From: an uncultured Uliginosibacterium sp.
GTDB taxonomy: Bacteria > Pseudomonadota > Gammaproteobacteria > Burkholderiales > Rhodocyclaceae
Length of the DNA stretch: 35,545 nt
Reading direction: 5' to 3'
Assembly (NCBI GenBank): GCA_945957295.1
Contig: CAMFLH010000016.1
Location: 1 to 35,545 of the forward strand
In this document: positions 8,747 to 16,858 of the stretch, one piece after another
Position numbering within the stretch: position 1 is the stretch's first letter
Layout of the letters: every line of letters starts with the position of its first letter
Made by a program: the position numbers and the translations under genes
Notes under the pieces: generated by a model
What the model was told of the DNA's origin: nothing
Seen by the model: only the letters and a program-made list of their open reading frames with translations
Databases searched by the model: none

Positions 8747-9856
8747 TCAGTCGCCTGCTGGCGTTAAGTACGTAGCGGCTGTCGCCTTTAGCTGTTCGGC
8801 ATAGAGATAGATGTCATCCACTGTTTCAAGTGAATGCAGCACCTCCTCCTTGCTCTCGCTAAAGACGCCCAAACGCAGCTTCTGGGTGTTGTTGAACCTC
8901 AGACGGCAGATCGGCTTGCGATTGTTGTCATCAAGCAGAATGGCGCAATAGCTCTGTGCGTCTCTCATGACGATTCGCTTGGAGGCCACCAACGTGCGCA
9001 GAATTGCTCGAACGATATGGAACCCCTCAACCTCTTCAGGACTAGTAACGATAGCGGGTTCCGCGTTTGAAGCAGGCGCTGCCGGTGCCGTAGCCTCCTG
9101 ACCGGTACTTGCAGGAACCGGATCCGGCACTGAGATCGACTCCGGGGCCATCGCTCCCTTTAAGCGTTCATTGATGCGTTCACCTATCAACTGCTCGAAC
9201 GCACGTTTCGTAATCAACGTGAACTGGTCTTTCACGGCCGGCGTAAACCGCCGACTGCCAAGCAGATCGGATGACACCAAACGCACGAAATCTTCGGATG
9301 GAGCAGCCATCCATTCAGATAGTCGCGTTTGAATAGCTCGCGTGTACTTCAGCTCATTTGCGGTTGTAAGAATAGTGTCGAGATCGAAAGCCGCCTTTGC
9401 GAACTTCTTGAGTTCCTCAACATCTCGCTCCTTGAAGTCCAGAATATTGAACTCGAAGAAGGGCTTCTCATCCATCTTGTTAGGCTGTTCGAGGTCAGTG
9501 AAGAATCGATAGACCAAGCCATTTGTTAGGACGCCAAAGCGAGCCTCCGTCACATGGAAATATCGGAACAGTTGCCCCGCGTGATTGATATTGAGTTCCG
9601 CACCGGCCTTCTTGCACTCAAAGAGAATGATCGGTTTCCCGTCTCGCAGGATTGCATAGTCGACTTTCTCGCCTTTTTTGGAGCCTACATCTGCCACAAG
9701 CTCCGGAGTGACTTCCAAGGGATCGAAGACGTTGTAGCCGAGGATCTGAATGAACGGCATAACCATCGCGTTCTTCGTCGCCTCTTCGGTCTGGATCATT
9801 GACTTGGTGGTTGAAATACGCGAAGCAAGCAGCCGCAATTGGTCAATAACGTCCAC
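8747..9856 (-). CDS. Orphan protein with HsdR-N-like PD-(D/E)XK nuclease domain
   Basis: A 369-residue protein starting at a GTG (9856) with GGAGGA 6 nt upstream. The N-terminal ~125 residues match the nuclease domain of type I restriction HsdR subunits: VDYAILRDGKPIILFECKK supplies Asp66, Glu80 and Lys82 of the PD-(D/E)XK site, and QLFRY (Gln95, Tyr99) is the QxxxY motif of HsdR nucleases. There is no SF2 helicase motor: the protein continues with a helical region (130-225), a Pro/Ala linker (230-265) and a C-terminal ~90-residue alpha/beta domain. No HsdM or HsdS gene is adjacent. Base composition is clearly lower in GC than its neighbours, suggesting acquisition by transfer. It resembles the COG4748-type HsdR_N-containing proteins, whose role is not established; defence is a reasonable but unproven guess. 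Confidence 0.8.
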   Translation of the reverse strand: MDVIDQLRLLASRISTTKSMIQTEEATKNAMVMPFIQILGYNVFDPLEVTPELVADVGSKKGEKVDYAILRDGKPIILFECKKAGAELNINHAGQLFRYFHVTEARFGVLTNGLVYRFFTDLEQPNKMDEKPFFEFNILDFKERDVEELKKFAKAAFDLDTILTTANELKYTRAIQTRLSEWMAAPSEDFVRLVSSDLLGSRRFTPAVKDQFTLITKRAFEQLIGERINERLKGAMAPESISVPDPVPASTGQEATAPAAPASNAEPAIVTSPEEVEGFHIVRAILRTLVASKRIVMRDAQSYCAILLDDNNRKPICRLRFNNTQKLRLGVFSESKEEVLHSLETVDDIYLYAEQLKATAATYLTPAGD

Positions 9857-10034
9857 GGAAAATCCTCCATGCGAGTTGTGCAGAGGGTGGTTTTATCACG
9901 GGCGACGACCACCACCATAGCCGTCGATCAATCAGATGTAGCGAAATTTGCATAGTTGTGTTGAGTGTCGCTGAACCCAACGTTCCAGCTAGGGCTCGCG
10001 ATGCACGACGGACTTGCGTACAGCTTTCCCATTC

Positions 10035-10200
10035 AAGCCGGGTCCCGCCCCGGCGGGCGTCTTACTTTCTGGCAACAGCACCAGAAAGTAAGCAAAGAGT
10101 GCCGCCCGGCGTTCGCGGTCAGGCGCATAGCGCCTGACTTCCCTGCGTTGCTCGCGCAACCGGGGGCCTGCGGAACTCGCCCTCGCTGCGCTCGGTGCTC
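10035..10200 (+). repeat. Interspersed palindromic repeat, left copy
   Basis: Begins with a 25-bp block (10035-10059), followed by a hairpin with arms CTTACTTTCTGG and CCAGAAAGTAAG (10061-10092), and ends with a 27-bp block (10174-10200). Both blocks recur exactly, as reverse complements, in the copy at 10403-10564 with almost the same spacing (139 versus 135 bp). It looks like the GC-rich extragenic repeats common in betaproteobacterial genomes. Confidence 0.8.
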
Positions 10201-10402
10201 AGACAGTCCTCGGCCTTCTTCCCGGTCGCGCTCCGCTACTTGGCGCTCTCGACGGGACCCAAAGTCAGAACCATCGCAGTTTTCGCGCACTGAGAAGTTG
10301 CAACGGCTGATCGTCGACGCTTTTCTTCCCCCTCTGAAACGCCGAGCAGCGCAGATGCATCAGGGTCCGACGCGCGCAGTGCGGCGGTGGCGAGCACTGT
10401 TC

Positions 10403-10564
10403 GAGCACCGAGCGCAGCGAGGGCGAGTTGCGCAGACACCCGATGCTTCGAGCAGCGCAGGGGACCGTGCGCGAAGCGCGCGGCGTTGAAGCGGGGGCCG
10501 CTTCTTTGGTTCCTTTCTTGTCGGCACAAGAAAGGAACCCGCCCGCCGGGGCGGGACCCGGCTT
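10403..10564 (-). repeat. Interspersed palindromic repeat, right copy (inverted)
   Basis: Reverse-oriented copy: the 27-bp block is at 10403-10429 and the 25-bp block at 10540-10564, each a perfect reverse complement of the left copy. The internal hairpin here is GGTTCCTTTCTTGT / ACAAGAAAGGAACC (10508-10539); its sequence differs from the left copy while the hairpin structure is kept, a compensatory pattern that suggests the stem-loop itself matters. The two copies enclose about 200 bp with no gene. Confidence 0.8.
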
Positions 10565-10677
10565 CAGCGGACAAACGACCGCAACGCGACACGGCCGATC
10601 GCAAGCCGAAGCGTTGAGCGTCGCGACACGAAGTACCAAAACAAGCCCGGCGCGCCGCTTGCTAGTCATCCCGCGCC

Positions 10678-13600
10678 ATGCCACCCGAAACCAACCAAGA
10701 CACAGCCAACTCCGCCCCCGTCCAACGGGTCATCAAAATCCGCCGCGACTACAACAGCTGGGTCGCGCGCGAGACGATGGAGGACTATGCGCTGCGCTTC
10801 ACGCCACGCAGCTTCCGCCGCTGGAGCGAGCTGCGGGTGGCGAACACGGCGTTCGGCGTTGCATCCTTTTTGGTGCTTGAAGCGGTCGGGGCCACCATGT
10901 TGGTGCAGGCGGGCTTCATCAATGCACTGTTTGCGATCATCGCGACCGGCCTGATCATCTTCCTGGCCGGCTTGCCGATCAGTTTCTACGCCGCCCGCCA
11001 CGGGCTGGACATGGATCTGCTCACGCGTGGTGCAGGCTTCGGCTACATCGGCTCGACGATCACTTCGCTGATCTACGCCTCCTTCACCTTCATCTTCTTC
11101 GCGCTCGAAGCGGCGATCATGGCCTACGCGCTGGAGATGGCCTTCGGCATTCCGCCCGCGTGGGGCTATGTGTTGTGCGCGCTGGTGGTGATTCCACTGG
11201 TGACGCACGGCGTGACGACCATCAGCCGCTTGCAGACGCTGACGCAGCCGCTGTGGCTGCTGATGCTGGCGCTGCCCTTCGTGTTCGTGTTGTGGCAGGA
11301 GCCCACCGTGCTGGCTGGGCTGGTGAGCTACGCGGGGGTCGATGGCCGTGGCGGCAGCTTCAGCGTGCCGCTGTTCGGCGCGGCGCTGACCGTGGGCATT
11401 GCGCTGATCACGCAGATGGGCGAGCAGGCGGACTACCTGCGCTTCATGCCCGAGCGCACCGCAGTCAACCGCACACGCTGGCTCGCCGGCGTGATCGTCG
11501 GCGGGCCAGGCTGGGTGGTGCTGGGTGTCGCGAAGATGCTGGGCGGCGCGCTGCTGGCCTGGCTCGCGCTACGCAACGCAGTGCCCGCCGACAAGGCGGT
11601 CGACCCGAACCAGATGTACCTGATCGGCTTCTCGCATGTATTCAGCGCGCCGGGCTGGGCCTTGTGGGCAACGGTGCTGTTCGTGGTGATCTCGCAGTTG
11701 AAGATCAACGTCACCAACGCCTACGCCGGCTCGCTTGCATGGTCCAACTTCTTCGCGCGGCTGACGCACAGCCACCCCGGCCGCGTGGTGTGGATGGTGT
11801 TCAACACGCTGATCGCGCTGATGCTCATGGAGCTGAACGTCTTTCAGGCGCTGGGGCAAGTGCTGGGGCTGTATTCCAACATCGCGATCAGCTGGATGAT
11901 GGCGGTGGTGGCGGATCTGGTGATCAACAAGCCGCTCGGCCTGTCGCCGCCCGGTATCGAGTTCAAACGTAGCCACCTGTACGACATCAACCCCGTCGGC
12001 GTCGGCAGCATGGCGATCGCATCGGCGCTGAGCATATCGGCGTGGGTCGGGCTGCTCGGCCCCGCCCTGCAACCCTTCGCCTCCTTTATTGCGATCGGCA
12101 CGGCGATGGTGTGCTCGCCGCTGATCGCGTGGGCAACCGGCGGCAAGTACTACCTCGCGCGCAAGGCGGAACCGCGGCGGGCCGGCGCGCATCGCTGCTG
12201 CATCTGCGATCGCGAGTACGAATCGGACGACACCGCACACTGCCCCGCCTATCAGGGGCCGATCTGCTCGCTGTGCTGCTCGCTCGATGCGCGCTGCAAC
12301 GACTTGTGCAAGCCGCATGCGCGCCTGTCGTCACAATGGAACGGCGTGCTGCGCAGCCTGTTGCCACGCGCCGCACTGCCATACGTGGAAACCGGCCTCG
12401 GCCACTACCTGCTGCTGATGGCCGGCATCGTGCCCTTCCTCGCGCTGCTGATGGGCCTGCTGTACTACCACGAGTGGGTCGTCGTCGGCAGTCAGCATGC
12501 GGCCCTGCTGCCGCACTTACAGCAGAGCTTCATCAAAGCCTTCGCGGCGCTGCTGCTGGTGAGCGGCGTGGTCGCCTGGTGGATGGTACTGACGCACAAG
12601 AGCCGGCAGGTGGCACAGGAAGAATCCAACCGCCAGACCGCGGCGCTGATGCAGGAGATCGCCTCACACCAGCGCACCGATGAGCAACTGCAGAAGGCGC
12701 GACAGGTGGCCGAACAAGCCAACCTAGCGAAGAGCCGCCACATCACCGCGATCAGCCACGAGTTACGCACGCCGCTCAACAGCATCCTCGGCTACGCACA
12801 GATCCTCGATGGCGACGAGGCGATCCCGCCGCATCGGCGGCAGGCTGTGTCGGTGATCCGGCGCAGCGGCGACCATCTGCTGTCGCTGATCGAAGGCACG
12901 CTGGATCTCGCGCGCATCGAAGGCGGCAAGCTCACGCTCGACATCCGCCCGCTCGATTTCCCGGATTTCATTGCGCAGATCGTCGGCATGTTCGAGCTGC
13001 AAGCACGCAACAAGGGCCTCGCCTTCCACTTCGAACAACTCGGCGAACTGCCCCCGGTGGTGCGGGCCGACGAGAAGCGGCTGCGCCAGATCCTGATCAA
13101 CCTGCTCGGCAACGCGGTCAAGTTCACCCCGCGCGGCGAGGTGCGCTTCCGCCTGCGCTACCAGCGCGAGATGGCGCTGTGCGAAATCATCGACAGCGGC
13201 CCCGGCATCGCGCCGGACGAGATCGAACACATCTTCGAGCCCTTCGCACGTGGCCGCGCCGCGAGCCAGGGCGGCGCCGGCGGCACCGGACTGGGCCTCA
13301 CGATCACGCGCATGCTGACCGACCTGATGGGCGGCGAGCTTTCGGTGAGCAGCACGCCGGGCAGCGGCAGTACCTTCCTCGTTCGGCTCTTCGTGCCACA
13401 GGTGCACGGCCTGCAGGCAGTGCGCGCACGTGCCGACAAACTGCGCGTCGGATATGTCGGTGTGCGGCAGCGGATTCTGATCGTCGACAACGAGCGCGTG
13501 GACCGCGAACTGCTCGCCAGCATCCTTGCACCGCTGGGTTTCGAGCTCGCGCAGGCCGCAAACGGTTACGAGTGCCTGGAACGCTGGGCGGATTTCAAAC

Positions 13601-14115
13601 CGCATCTGATCTTCATGGATCTCGCGATGCCCGGCATCGACGGCTGGGAGACCCTGCGTCGCCTGCGCGCAAAGGGATGCGACGCGAAGCTCGCGGTGCT
13701 CTCAGCAAACGCCTTCGACCGCGGCCTGGAGAACGACGTCGGTTTGCCGGCTGAGGACTTCCTCGTCAAGCCGCTGAGGGTGCAGAACCTGCTCGACTGG
13801 ATCGGGAACAAGCTCACGCTCGAATGGGTCTGCGCGGACTCGACGCCAAGGCCATCTCCCTCCGCCGCTGCATCACCGGCACCGATGAACTATCCGGACG
13901 ACACAACGCTGACCGCGCTGGAATCGGCCATCACGCTCGGCTACCTGCGCGGCATTCTCGATACGCTGGCCACACTCGAGGCGCAAGACGCACGCTATGT
14001 TGAATTCGTCCGCGTGATGCGTGGCCTCGCACGACAATTCCAGTTCGAACCCATGCACGAAATCCTTCGCAAGGCGCGCAGCGCGCAGCACGGAGACGCC
14101 CATGCCGGCCATTGA
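10678..14115 (+). CDS. NCS1 permease - hybrid histidine kinase fusion
   Basis: A 1145-residue inner-membrane sensor. Residues ~25-490 form an NCS1 (cytosine/purine/allantoin/hydantoin) permease, with segments such as ISQLKINVTNAYAGSLAWSN and a dozen hydrophobic helices. Residues 507-547 hold a compact cluster of nine cysteines and two histidines (CCICD, AHCPAYQGPICSLCC, CNDLCKPH), a likely metal site. Two more helices (~570-640) lead to a coiled coil, a HisKA domain with phosphoacceptor His694 (ISHELRTPLN), an HATPase_c domain (NLLGNAVKF, DSGPGIAPDE, GGTGLGLTI) and a receiver domain with Asp981 (FMDLAMPG). A ~75-residue helical tail follows. The architecture parallels CbrA-type kinases, which use an SSS transporter instead, so the permease may act as a sensor or transporter-sensor. 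Ligand unknown; purine-nitrogen compounds or urea are guesses from family and neighbourhood. It overlaps the response-regulator gene by 14 bp. Confidence 0.92.
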   Translation: MPPETNQDTANSAPVQRVIKIRRDYNSWVARETMEDYALRFTPRSFRRWSELRVANTAFGVASFLVLEAVGATMLVQAGFINALFAIIATGLIIFLAGLPISFYAARHGLDMDLLTRGAGFGYIGSTITSLIYASFTFIFFALEAAIMAYALEMAFGIPPAWGYVLCALVVIPLVTHGVTTISRLQTLTQPLWLLMLALPFVFVLWQEPTVLAGLVSYAGVDGRGGSFSVPLFGAALTVGIALITQMGEQADYLRFMPERTAVNRTRWLAGVIVGGPGWVVLGVAKMLGGALLAWLALRNAVPADKAVDPNQMYLIGFSHVFSAPGWALWATVLFVVISQLKINVTNAYAGSLAWSNFFARLTHSHPGRVVWMVFNTLIALMLMELNVFQALGQVLGLYSNIAISWMMAVVADLVINKPLGLSPPGIEFKRSHLYDINPVGVGSMAIASALSISAWVGLLGPALQPFASFIAIGTAMVCSPLIAWATGGKYYLARKAEPRRAGAHRCCICDREYESDDTAHCPAYQGPICSLCCSLDARCNDLCKPHARLSSQWNGVLRSLLPRAALPYVETGLGHYLLLMAGIVPFLALLMGLLYYHEWVVVGSQHAALLPHLQQSFIKAFAALLLVSGVVAWWMVLTHKSRQVAQEESNRQTAALMQEIASHQRTDEQLQKARQVAEQANLAKSRHITAISHELRTPLNSILGYAQILDGDEAIPPHRRQAVSVIRRSGDHLLSLIEGTLDLARIEGGKLTLDIRPLDFPDFIAQIVGMFELQARNKGLAFHFEQLGELPPVVRADEKRLRQILINLLGNAVKFTPRGEVRFRLRYQREMALCEIIDSGPGIAPDEIEHIFEPFARGRAASQGGAGGTGLGLTITRMLTDLMGGELSVSSTPGSGSTFLVRLFVPQVHGLQAVRARADKLRVGYVGVRQRILIVDNERVDRELLASILAPLGFELAQAANGYECLERWADFKPHLIFMDLAMPGIDGWETLRRLRAKGCDAKLAVLSANAFDRGLENDVGLPAEDFLVKPLRVQNLLDWIGNKLTLEWVCADSTPRPSPSAAASPAPMNYPDDTTLTALESAITLGYLRGILDTLATLEAQDARYVEFVRVMRGLARQFQFEPMHEILRKARSAQHGDAHAGH

Positions 14116-15040
14116 TCGCCCTGGCGTCGTACTGATCGTCGACGACGTACCGGACAACCTCGCGTTGTTGCACGACGCGCTCGACGAGGCCGGCTACACC
14201 GTGCTGGTCGCGACCAATGGCCACGACGCACTGATGCGCGCGCGCCAGAGCCTGCCCGATGTGATTCTGCTCGACGCGCTGATGCCCGGCATCGATGGAT
14301 TCGAGACGGCGCGTCGGCTGAAAGCCGACTTCGCGACGCAGGCGATCCCGATCGTGTTCATGACCGGTCTCACCGAGACCGAACACGTCGTTGCCGCTTT
14401 CTCGGCCGGTGGAGCGGATTACGTTACGAAGCCGATCCGCCCGCAAGAGGTACTCGCCCGCATTGCCGCCCACATGCAGAACGCCCGCCAGATGCGACAG
14501 GCGCGCAGCGCGCTCGACGCCTTCGGTCAGGCGACGGTGGCAGTACGCGCAGCCGACGGCAAGCTGGTCTGGCAGACGCCGCTCGCACGCGAACTGCTGC
14601 ACGCCCACTTCGGCACCGAACGCGATGAGACGCCAGCGCGCCTGCTCGAATGGATCGCGGCAGCCGAGGGCGCGCGCCGTGAGGGGCGTGATCACAGCAG
14701 CTTGCTCGTCGCGAGCGGCGCCCGCCGGCTGCTCGCCACCTTCCACGACCAGACCGGCGACGATGAATGGTTGGTCGTACTGCGGGAGGAAAACGACGCA
14801 TCCGCGATCGAAGCACTGATCGCCACGTTCCGGCTGACCACCCGCGAAGCGGAAGTGCTTTACTGGGTCACGCAGGGCAAGACCAGCCCCGATATCGGGC
14901 AGATCCTCGGCAGCAGCCCGCGCACCGTAAACAAACACCTCGAACATGTTTTCGAAAAGTTGGGCGTCGAAACCCGCACTGCGGCAGCGGCCCTCGCGAT
15001 GAACCGCCTGCGCGGCACGCAACGCGCCGCCTCCACCTGA
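14102..15040 (+). CDS. LuxR/NarL-type response regulator, partner of the permease-kinase
   Basis: A 312-residue DNA-binding response regulator. The ATG at 14102 lies inside the last codons of the kinase gene (14-bp overlap), implying translational coupling and partnership. Residues 1-125 form a receiver domain (VVLIVDDVPDN, phosphoacceptor Asp58 in ILLDALMPGIDGF, conserved Thr in FMTGLTE and Lys in VTKPIRP). Residues ~135-240 are a linker domain I do not recognise; its sequence (ATVAVRAADGKLVWQTPLAR) is PAS-like in feel. Residues ~245-305 are a LuxR-type helix-turn-helix (LTTREAEVLYWVTQGKTSPDIGQ, SPRTVNKHLEHVFEKLGV). Likely an activator; candidate binding sites lie upstream of urtA. Confidence 0.93.
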   Translation: MPAIDRPGVVLIVDDVPDNLALLHDALDEAGYTVLVATNGHDALMRARQSLPDVILLDALMPGIDGFETARRLKADFATQAIPIVFMTGLTETEHVVAAFSAGGADYVTKPIRPQEVLARIAAHMQNARQMRQARSALDAFGQATVAVRAADGKLVWQTPLARELLHAHFGTERDETPARLLEWIAAAEGARREGRDHSSLLVASGARRLLATFHDQTGDDEWLVVLREENDASAIEALIATFRLTTREAEVLYWVTQGKTSPDIGQILGSSPRTVNKHLEHVFEKLGVETRTAAAALAMNRLRGTQRAAST

Positions 15041-15227
15041 GGGCGCAGCAGCGCTGGCCCGTTACAGTCGCTTTCAAGCGTAACGGAGCAACTCGCGACA
15101 AACCGCAGTCAAATTTGCAGGCTACTCGGCCCGCACCGCATGTTGGGCGCGGTGCCCGGAGCTCGGGGTGGGTGCCCGCTCACGCCCGCGTGGATGTGAA
15201 TCCGTTGTTGTTGAAGGAGGACTCACG

Positions 15228-15392
15228 ATGCCTGCAATCCGATCGACCCTCATCACCGCCCTCGTCGCAACGCTCTGTTTGCTCCAGGGCTGCGCGTTTG
15301 CCGTCGGCGCAGCGGCTGGCGGCGCCGCCGGTTACATGCTCAAGGACAAGGGCTACACGGTTCAGTCGCCAGTGACGCACGAACACCGCTAG
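15228..15392 (+). CDS. Small lipoprotein (54 aa)
   Basis: A short ORF with a strong AAGGAGG ribosome site 8 nt before the ATG. It encodes a lipoprotein signal with lipobox LQGC (Cys22) followed by a Gly/Ala-rich stretch (VGAAAGGAAGYMLKDKG), a glycine-zipper-like segment, and a short polar tail. The mature product would be only about 33 residues, anchored by lipid in the envelope. It lies alone between the response regulator and a convergent gene. Similar tiny glycine-zipper lipoproteins are widespread in Proteobacteria without defined roles; I assign no function. Confidence 0.75.
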   Translation: MPAIRSTLITALVATLCLLQGCAFAVGAAAGGAAGYMLKDKGYTVQSPVTHEHR

Positions 15393-15533
15393 CAAGCGTC
15401 TGAATCACTGACTGTTTCGCGGCATCGCGAGGCGCCCGCCAGATCCGCTCGACTGGCTCAACGCTGATTGCGGCCTGCGCCGCGGGGGTTTCGCGCCCAT
15501 ATTCAGCACATCCCGGCGCGTCGCGCAGCAATG

Positions 15534-15558
15534 AAAAAGCCCCGGTCGGGCCGGGGCT
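15534..15558 (-). terminator. Rho-independent terminator of the Lys/Ala-rich protein gene
   Basis: Reading on the minus strand, an 8-bp stem AGCCCCGG / CCGGGGCT with a 5-nt loop is followed by TTTTTC. It begins 25 bp after the stop of the gene at 15583-15804. Confidence 0.88.
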
Positions 15559-15582
15559 CCTTTGCCTTGCAGCGGCGGGTAC

Positions 15583-15804
15583 TTACTTGGCCGGCTTGGC
15601 TTCCGGCGTTGCGGCGGGCTTGGCCTCGGCGGCGGCGGTCGGCGCCTTCTTCGCGTGGTGCTTGGTCTGCTTGGTCGACTTGGTCGTCTTCGCCTCGGCA
15701 GCCGGCTTGGCAACCGGGGCCGATTGGGTCGCGGCCGGTGCATCGGCGGCAAACACGCCAGCAGCAAAGGTCAGTGCGCTCAGGGTCAGGATCAGCTTCT
15801 TCAT
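15583..15804 (-). CDS. Exported Lys/Ala-rich low-complexity protein (73 aa)
   Basis: The ATG has AAGGAG upstream. A standard signal peptide (MKKLILTLSALTFAAGVFAA, cleavage near AxA) precedes a mature part of about 53 residues made almost only of Ala, Lys, Pro, Thr and Glu (KSTKQTKHHAKKAPTAAAEA). This composition resembles enterobacterial acid-shock protein Asr and other periplasmic Lys/His-rich stress proteins, but there is no alignable domain, so homology is not claimed. It is a single gene with its own terminator, and four CTTAAG-like direct repeats lie 71-108 bp upstream, which suggests control by a PmrA/QseB-type response regulator. Confidence 0.8.
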   Translation of the reverse strand: MKKLILTLSALTFAAGVFAADAPAATQSAPVAKPAAEAKTTKSTKQTKHHAKKAPTAAAEAKPAATPEAKPAK

Positions 15805-15874
15805 GGTCAGGCTCCTTGTGTTCGAGTTAAGTGCCTTCTCGCTGAAGGCATGGCTGCATTCTGCGAGTGCGATC

Positions 15875-15912
15875 CTTAAGCCCGACTGAGCCCGGATTAA
15901 GCCGGACTTAAG
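15875..15912 (-). promoter_or_regulatory. PmrA/QseB-like tandem boxes
   Basis: On the minus strand the hexamers CTTAAG (15907-15912), CTTAAT (15896-15901), CTCAGT (15885-15890) and CTTAAG (15875-15880) occur as direct repeats with periods of 11, 11 and 10 bp. PmrA/QseB-type OmpR-family regulators are known to bind YTTAAK-N5-YTTAAK repeats. The block lies just past the nudC stop and upstream of the Lys/Ala-rich protein, in the correct orientation for it. Confidence 0.6.
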
Positions 15913-15915
15913 CCC

Positions 15916-16779
15916 TCAGCCGGCGCCGTAAACACTGAGCGCGGGGTGATCGGGGGCGACTTCTGCAATCGTTGCGTTGATCAGGCGACGCGCAATCGTG
16001 ATCTGGTGCGGCAGCGGGGGGAGCGCATCGATCGGGAACCACGCTGCATCAAGGATCTCCGCGGGATCCGCGACGATCTCGCCACTCGCCCAGTCCGCCA
16101 CGAAGGCGATCATCAGCGAATGCGGGAAGGGCCAGCACTGGCTGCCGAAGTAGCGCAGGTTCTTCACCCGCAGGCCCACTTCCTCGAACACCTCGCGATG
16201 CAAACAGTCCTCCACCGATTCGGACGGTTCGACAAAACCGGCGAGCGCGCTGTAGATCACGCCGGGGAAGCGCGCACCGTGCGCGAGCAAAAGTTCGCGC
16301 CCGTTTGGGCCATCGCGCTTGATCAGCGCCATCATCGCTGGCGCGAGGCGCGGATAGGCCACCTGCCCGCACGCAGGACAGCGCCTGGCACGCCCCTCGT
16401 CGAACAATTCGTTGGCTTGCCCGCAAGCGCCGCAGAAGCGATGGCTGCGCGCGAAATCGAGCAACTGCTGCGCGCGACCGGCGACCGCCAGCAGCGTTTC
16501 CGGCAGCAGGTTGAACAACTGCCGCAGCGGCACCGCTTCAAGCCCCTCCGGCAAGTCGGGTGCGAGCAGTTCGCCCATGTGACAGGCGCGACCATCGAGC
16601 ACGCCAACCGAGTGCAGTTCCCCGAGTGGCAGGTCGCGATATGCCGCATCGGGCAGACGCGCGACATCGCCATCGCGAATCACGACCAGCGCGCCGCGCA
16701 GGAAGAGGAAGCGATGAGCCGACGCGTCGTCAGGGTCGGCAGGCGCCCAGCCGGGCTGAAAGTCGATGGAGAGCTGCAT
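15916..16779 (-). CDS. nudC: NAD(H) pyrophosphatase / mRNA decapping enzyme NudC
   Basis: Nudix hydrolase that cleaves NADH to NMNH and AMP and removes NAD caps from RNA. At 287 residues it has the full NudC layout: an N-terminal domain, a four-cysteine zinc ribbon (FCGACG ... RRCPACG, about residues 113-136), the Nudix box (GFVEPSESVEDCLHREVFEEVGL) and, just after it, the NudC-specific motif, here SQCWPFPHS where most members have SQPWPFPxS; the Pro to Cys change is mild. The C terminus carries the HQITIARRLI helix. The start is the first ATG, MQLSIDFQPGW. It is oriented with, and upstream of, the Lys/Ala-rich gene, but that gene has its own putative promoter. Confidence 0.95.
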   Translation of the reverse strand: MQLSIDFQPGWAPADPDDASAHRFLFLRGALVVIRDGDVARLPDAAYRDLPLGELHSVGVLDGRACHMGELLAPDLPEGLEAVPLRQLFNLLPETLLAVAGRAQQLLDFARSHRFCGACGQANELFDEGRARRCPACGQVAYPRLAPAMMALIKRDGPNGRELLLAHGARFPGVIYSALAGFVEPSESVEDCLHREVFEEVGLRVKNLRYFGSQCWPFPHSLMIAFVADWASGEIVADPAEILDAAWFPIDALPPLPHQITIARRLINATIAEVAPDHPALSVYGAG

Positions 16780-16858
16780 CGTGGTCAGATTTGAGACGGG
16801 CGCACAGCATAGCGCGGGCGCCCGTCAGCCGGCAGCCATGCCGCCGGCACCGTCATGC

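Larger units (their letters stand above)
9857..10677. other. 820-bp gene-free region with paired interspersed repeats
   Basis: I see no credible gene here. The track ORFs (9965-10489, 10033-10290, 10236-10604 and others) run through palindromic repeat DNA, lack ribosome sites and give low-complexity Arg/Ala/Pro peptides. The stretch 10035-10564 is built of two facing copies of one repeat (listed separately); 9869-10020 holds only the probable promoter region of the nuclease-domain gene, and 10565-10677 the leader of the permease-kinase gene. Confidence 0.7.

Noticed and set aside
9965-10489. 174-aa ORF and neighbouring ORFs in the gene-free stretch
   Set aside because: They read through palindromic repeat blocks present in inverted copy; no ribosome site and repetitive Arg/Pro/Ala composition.
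10648-10663. GG-N10-GC (CGGCGCGCCGCTTGCT) before the permease-kinase gene as sigma-54 promoter
   Set aside because: The -24 half matches poorly (CGGC instead of TGGC) and the predicted start would leave only about 4 nt of leader; likely chance in GC-rich DNA.
13931-15022. 363-aa minus-strand ORF opposite the response regulator
   Set aside because: Shadow of a REC-LuxR gene with clear conserved motifs on the plus strand.
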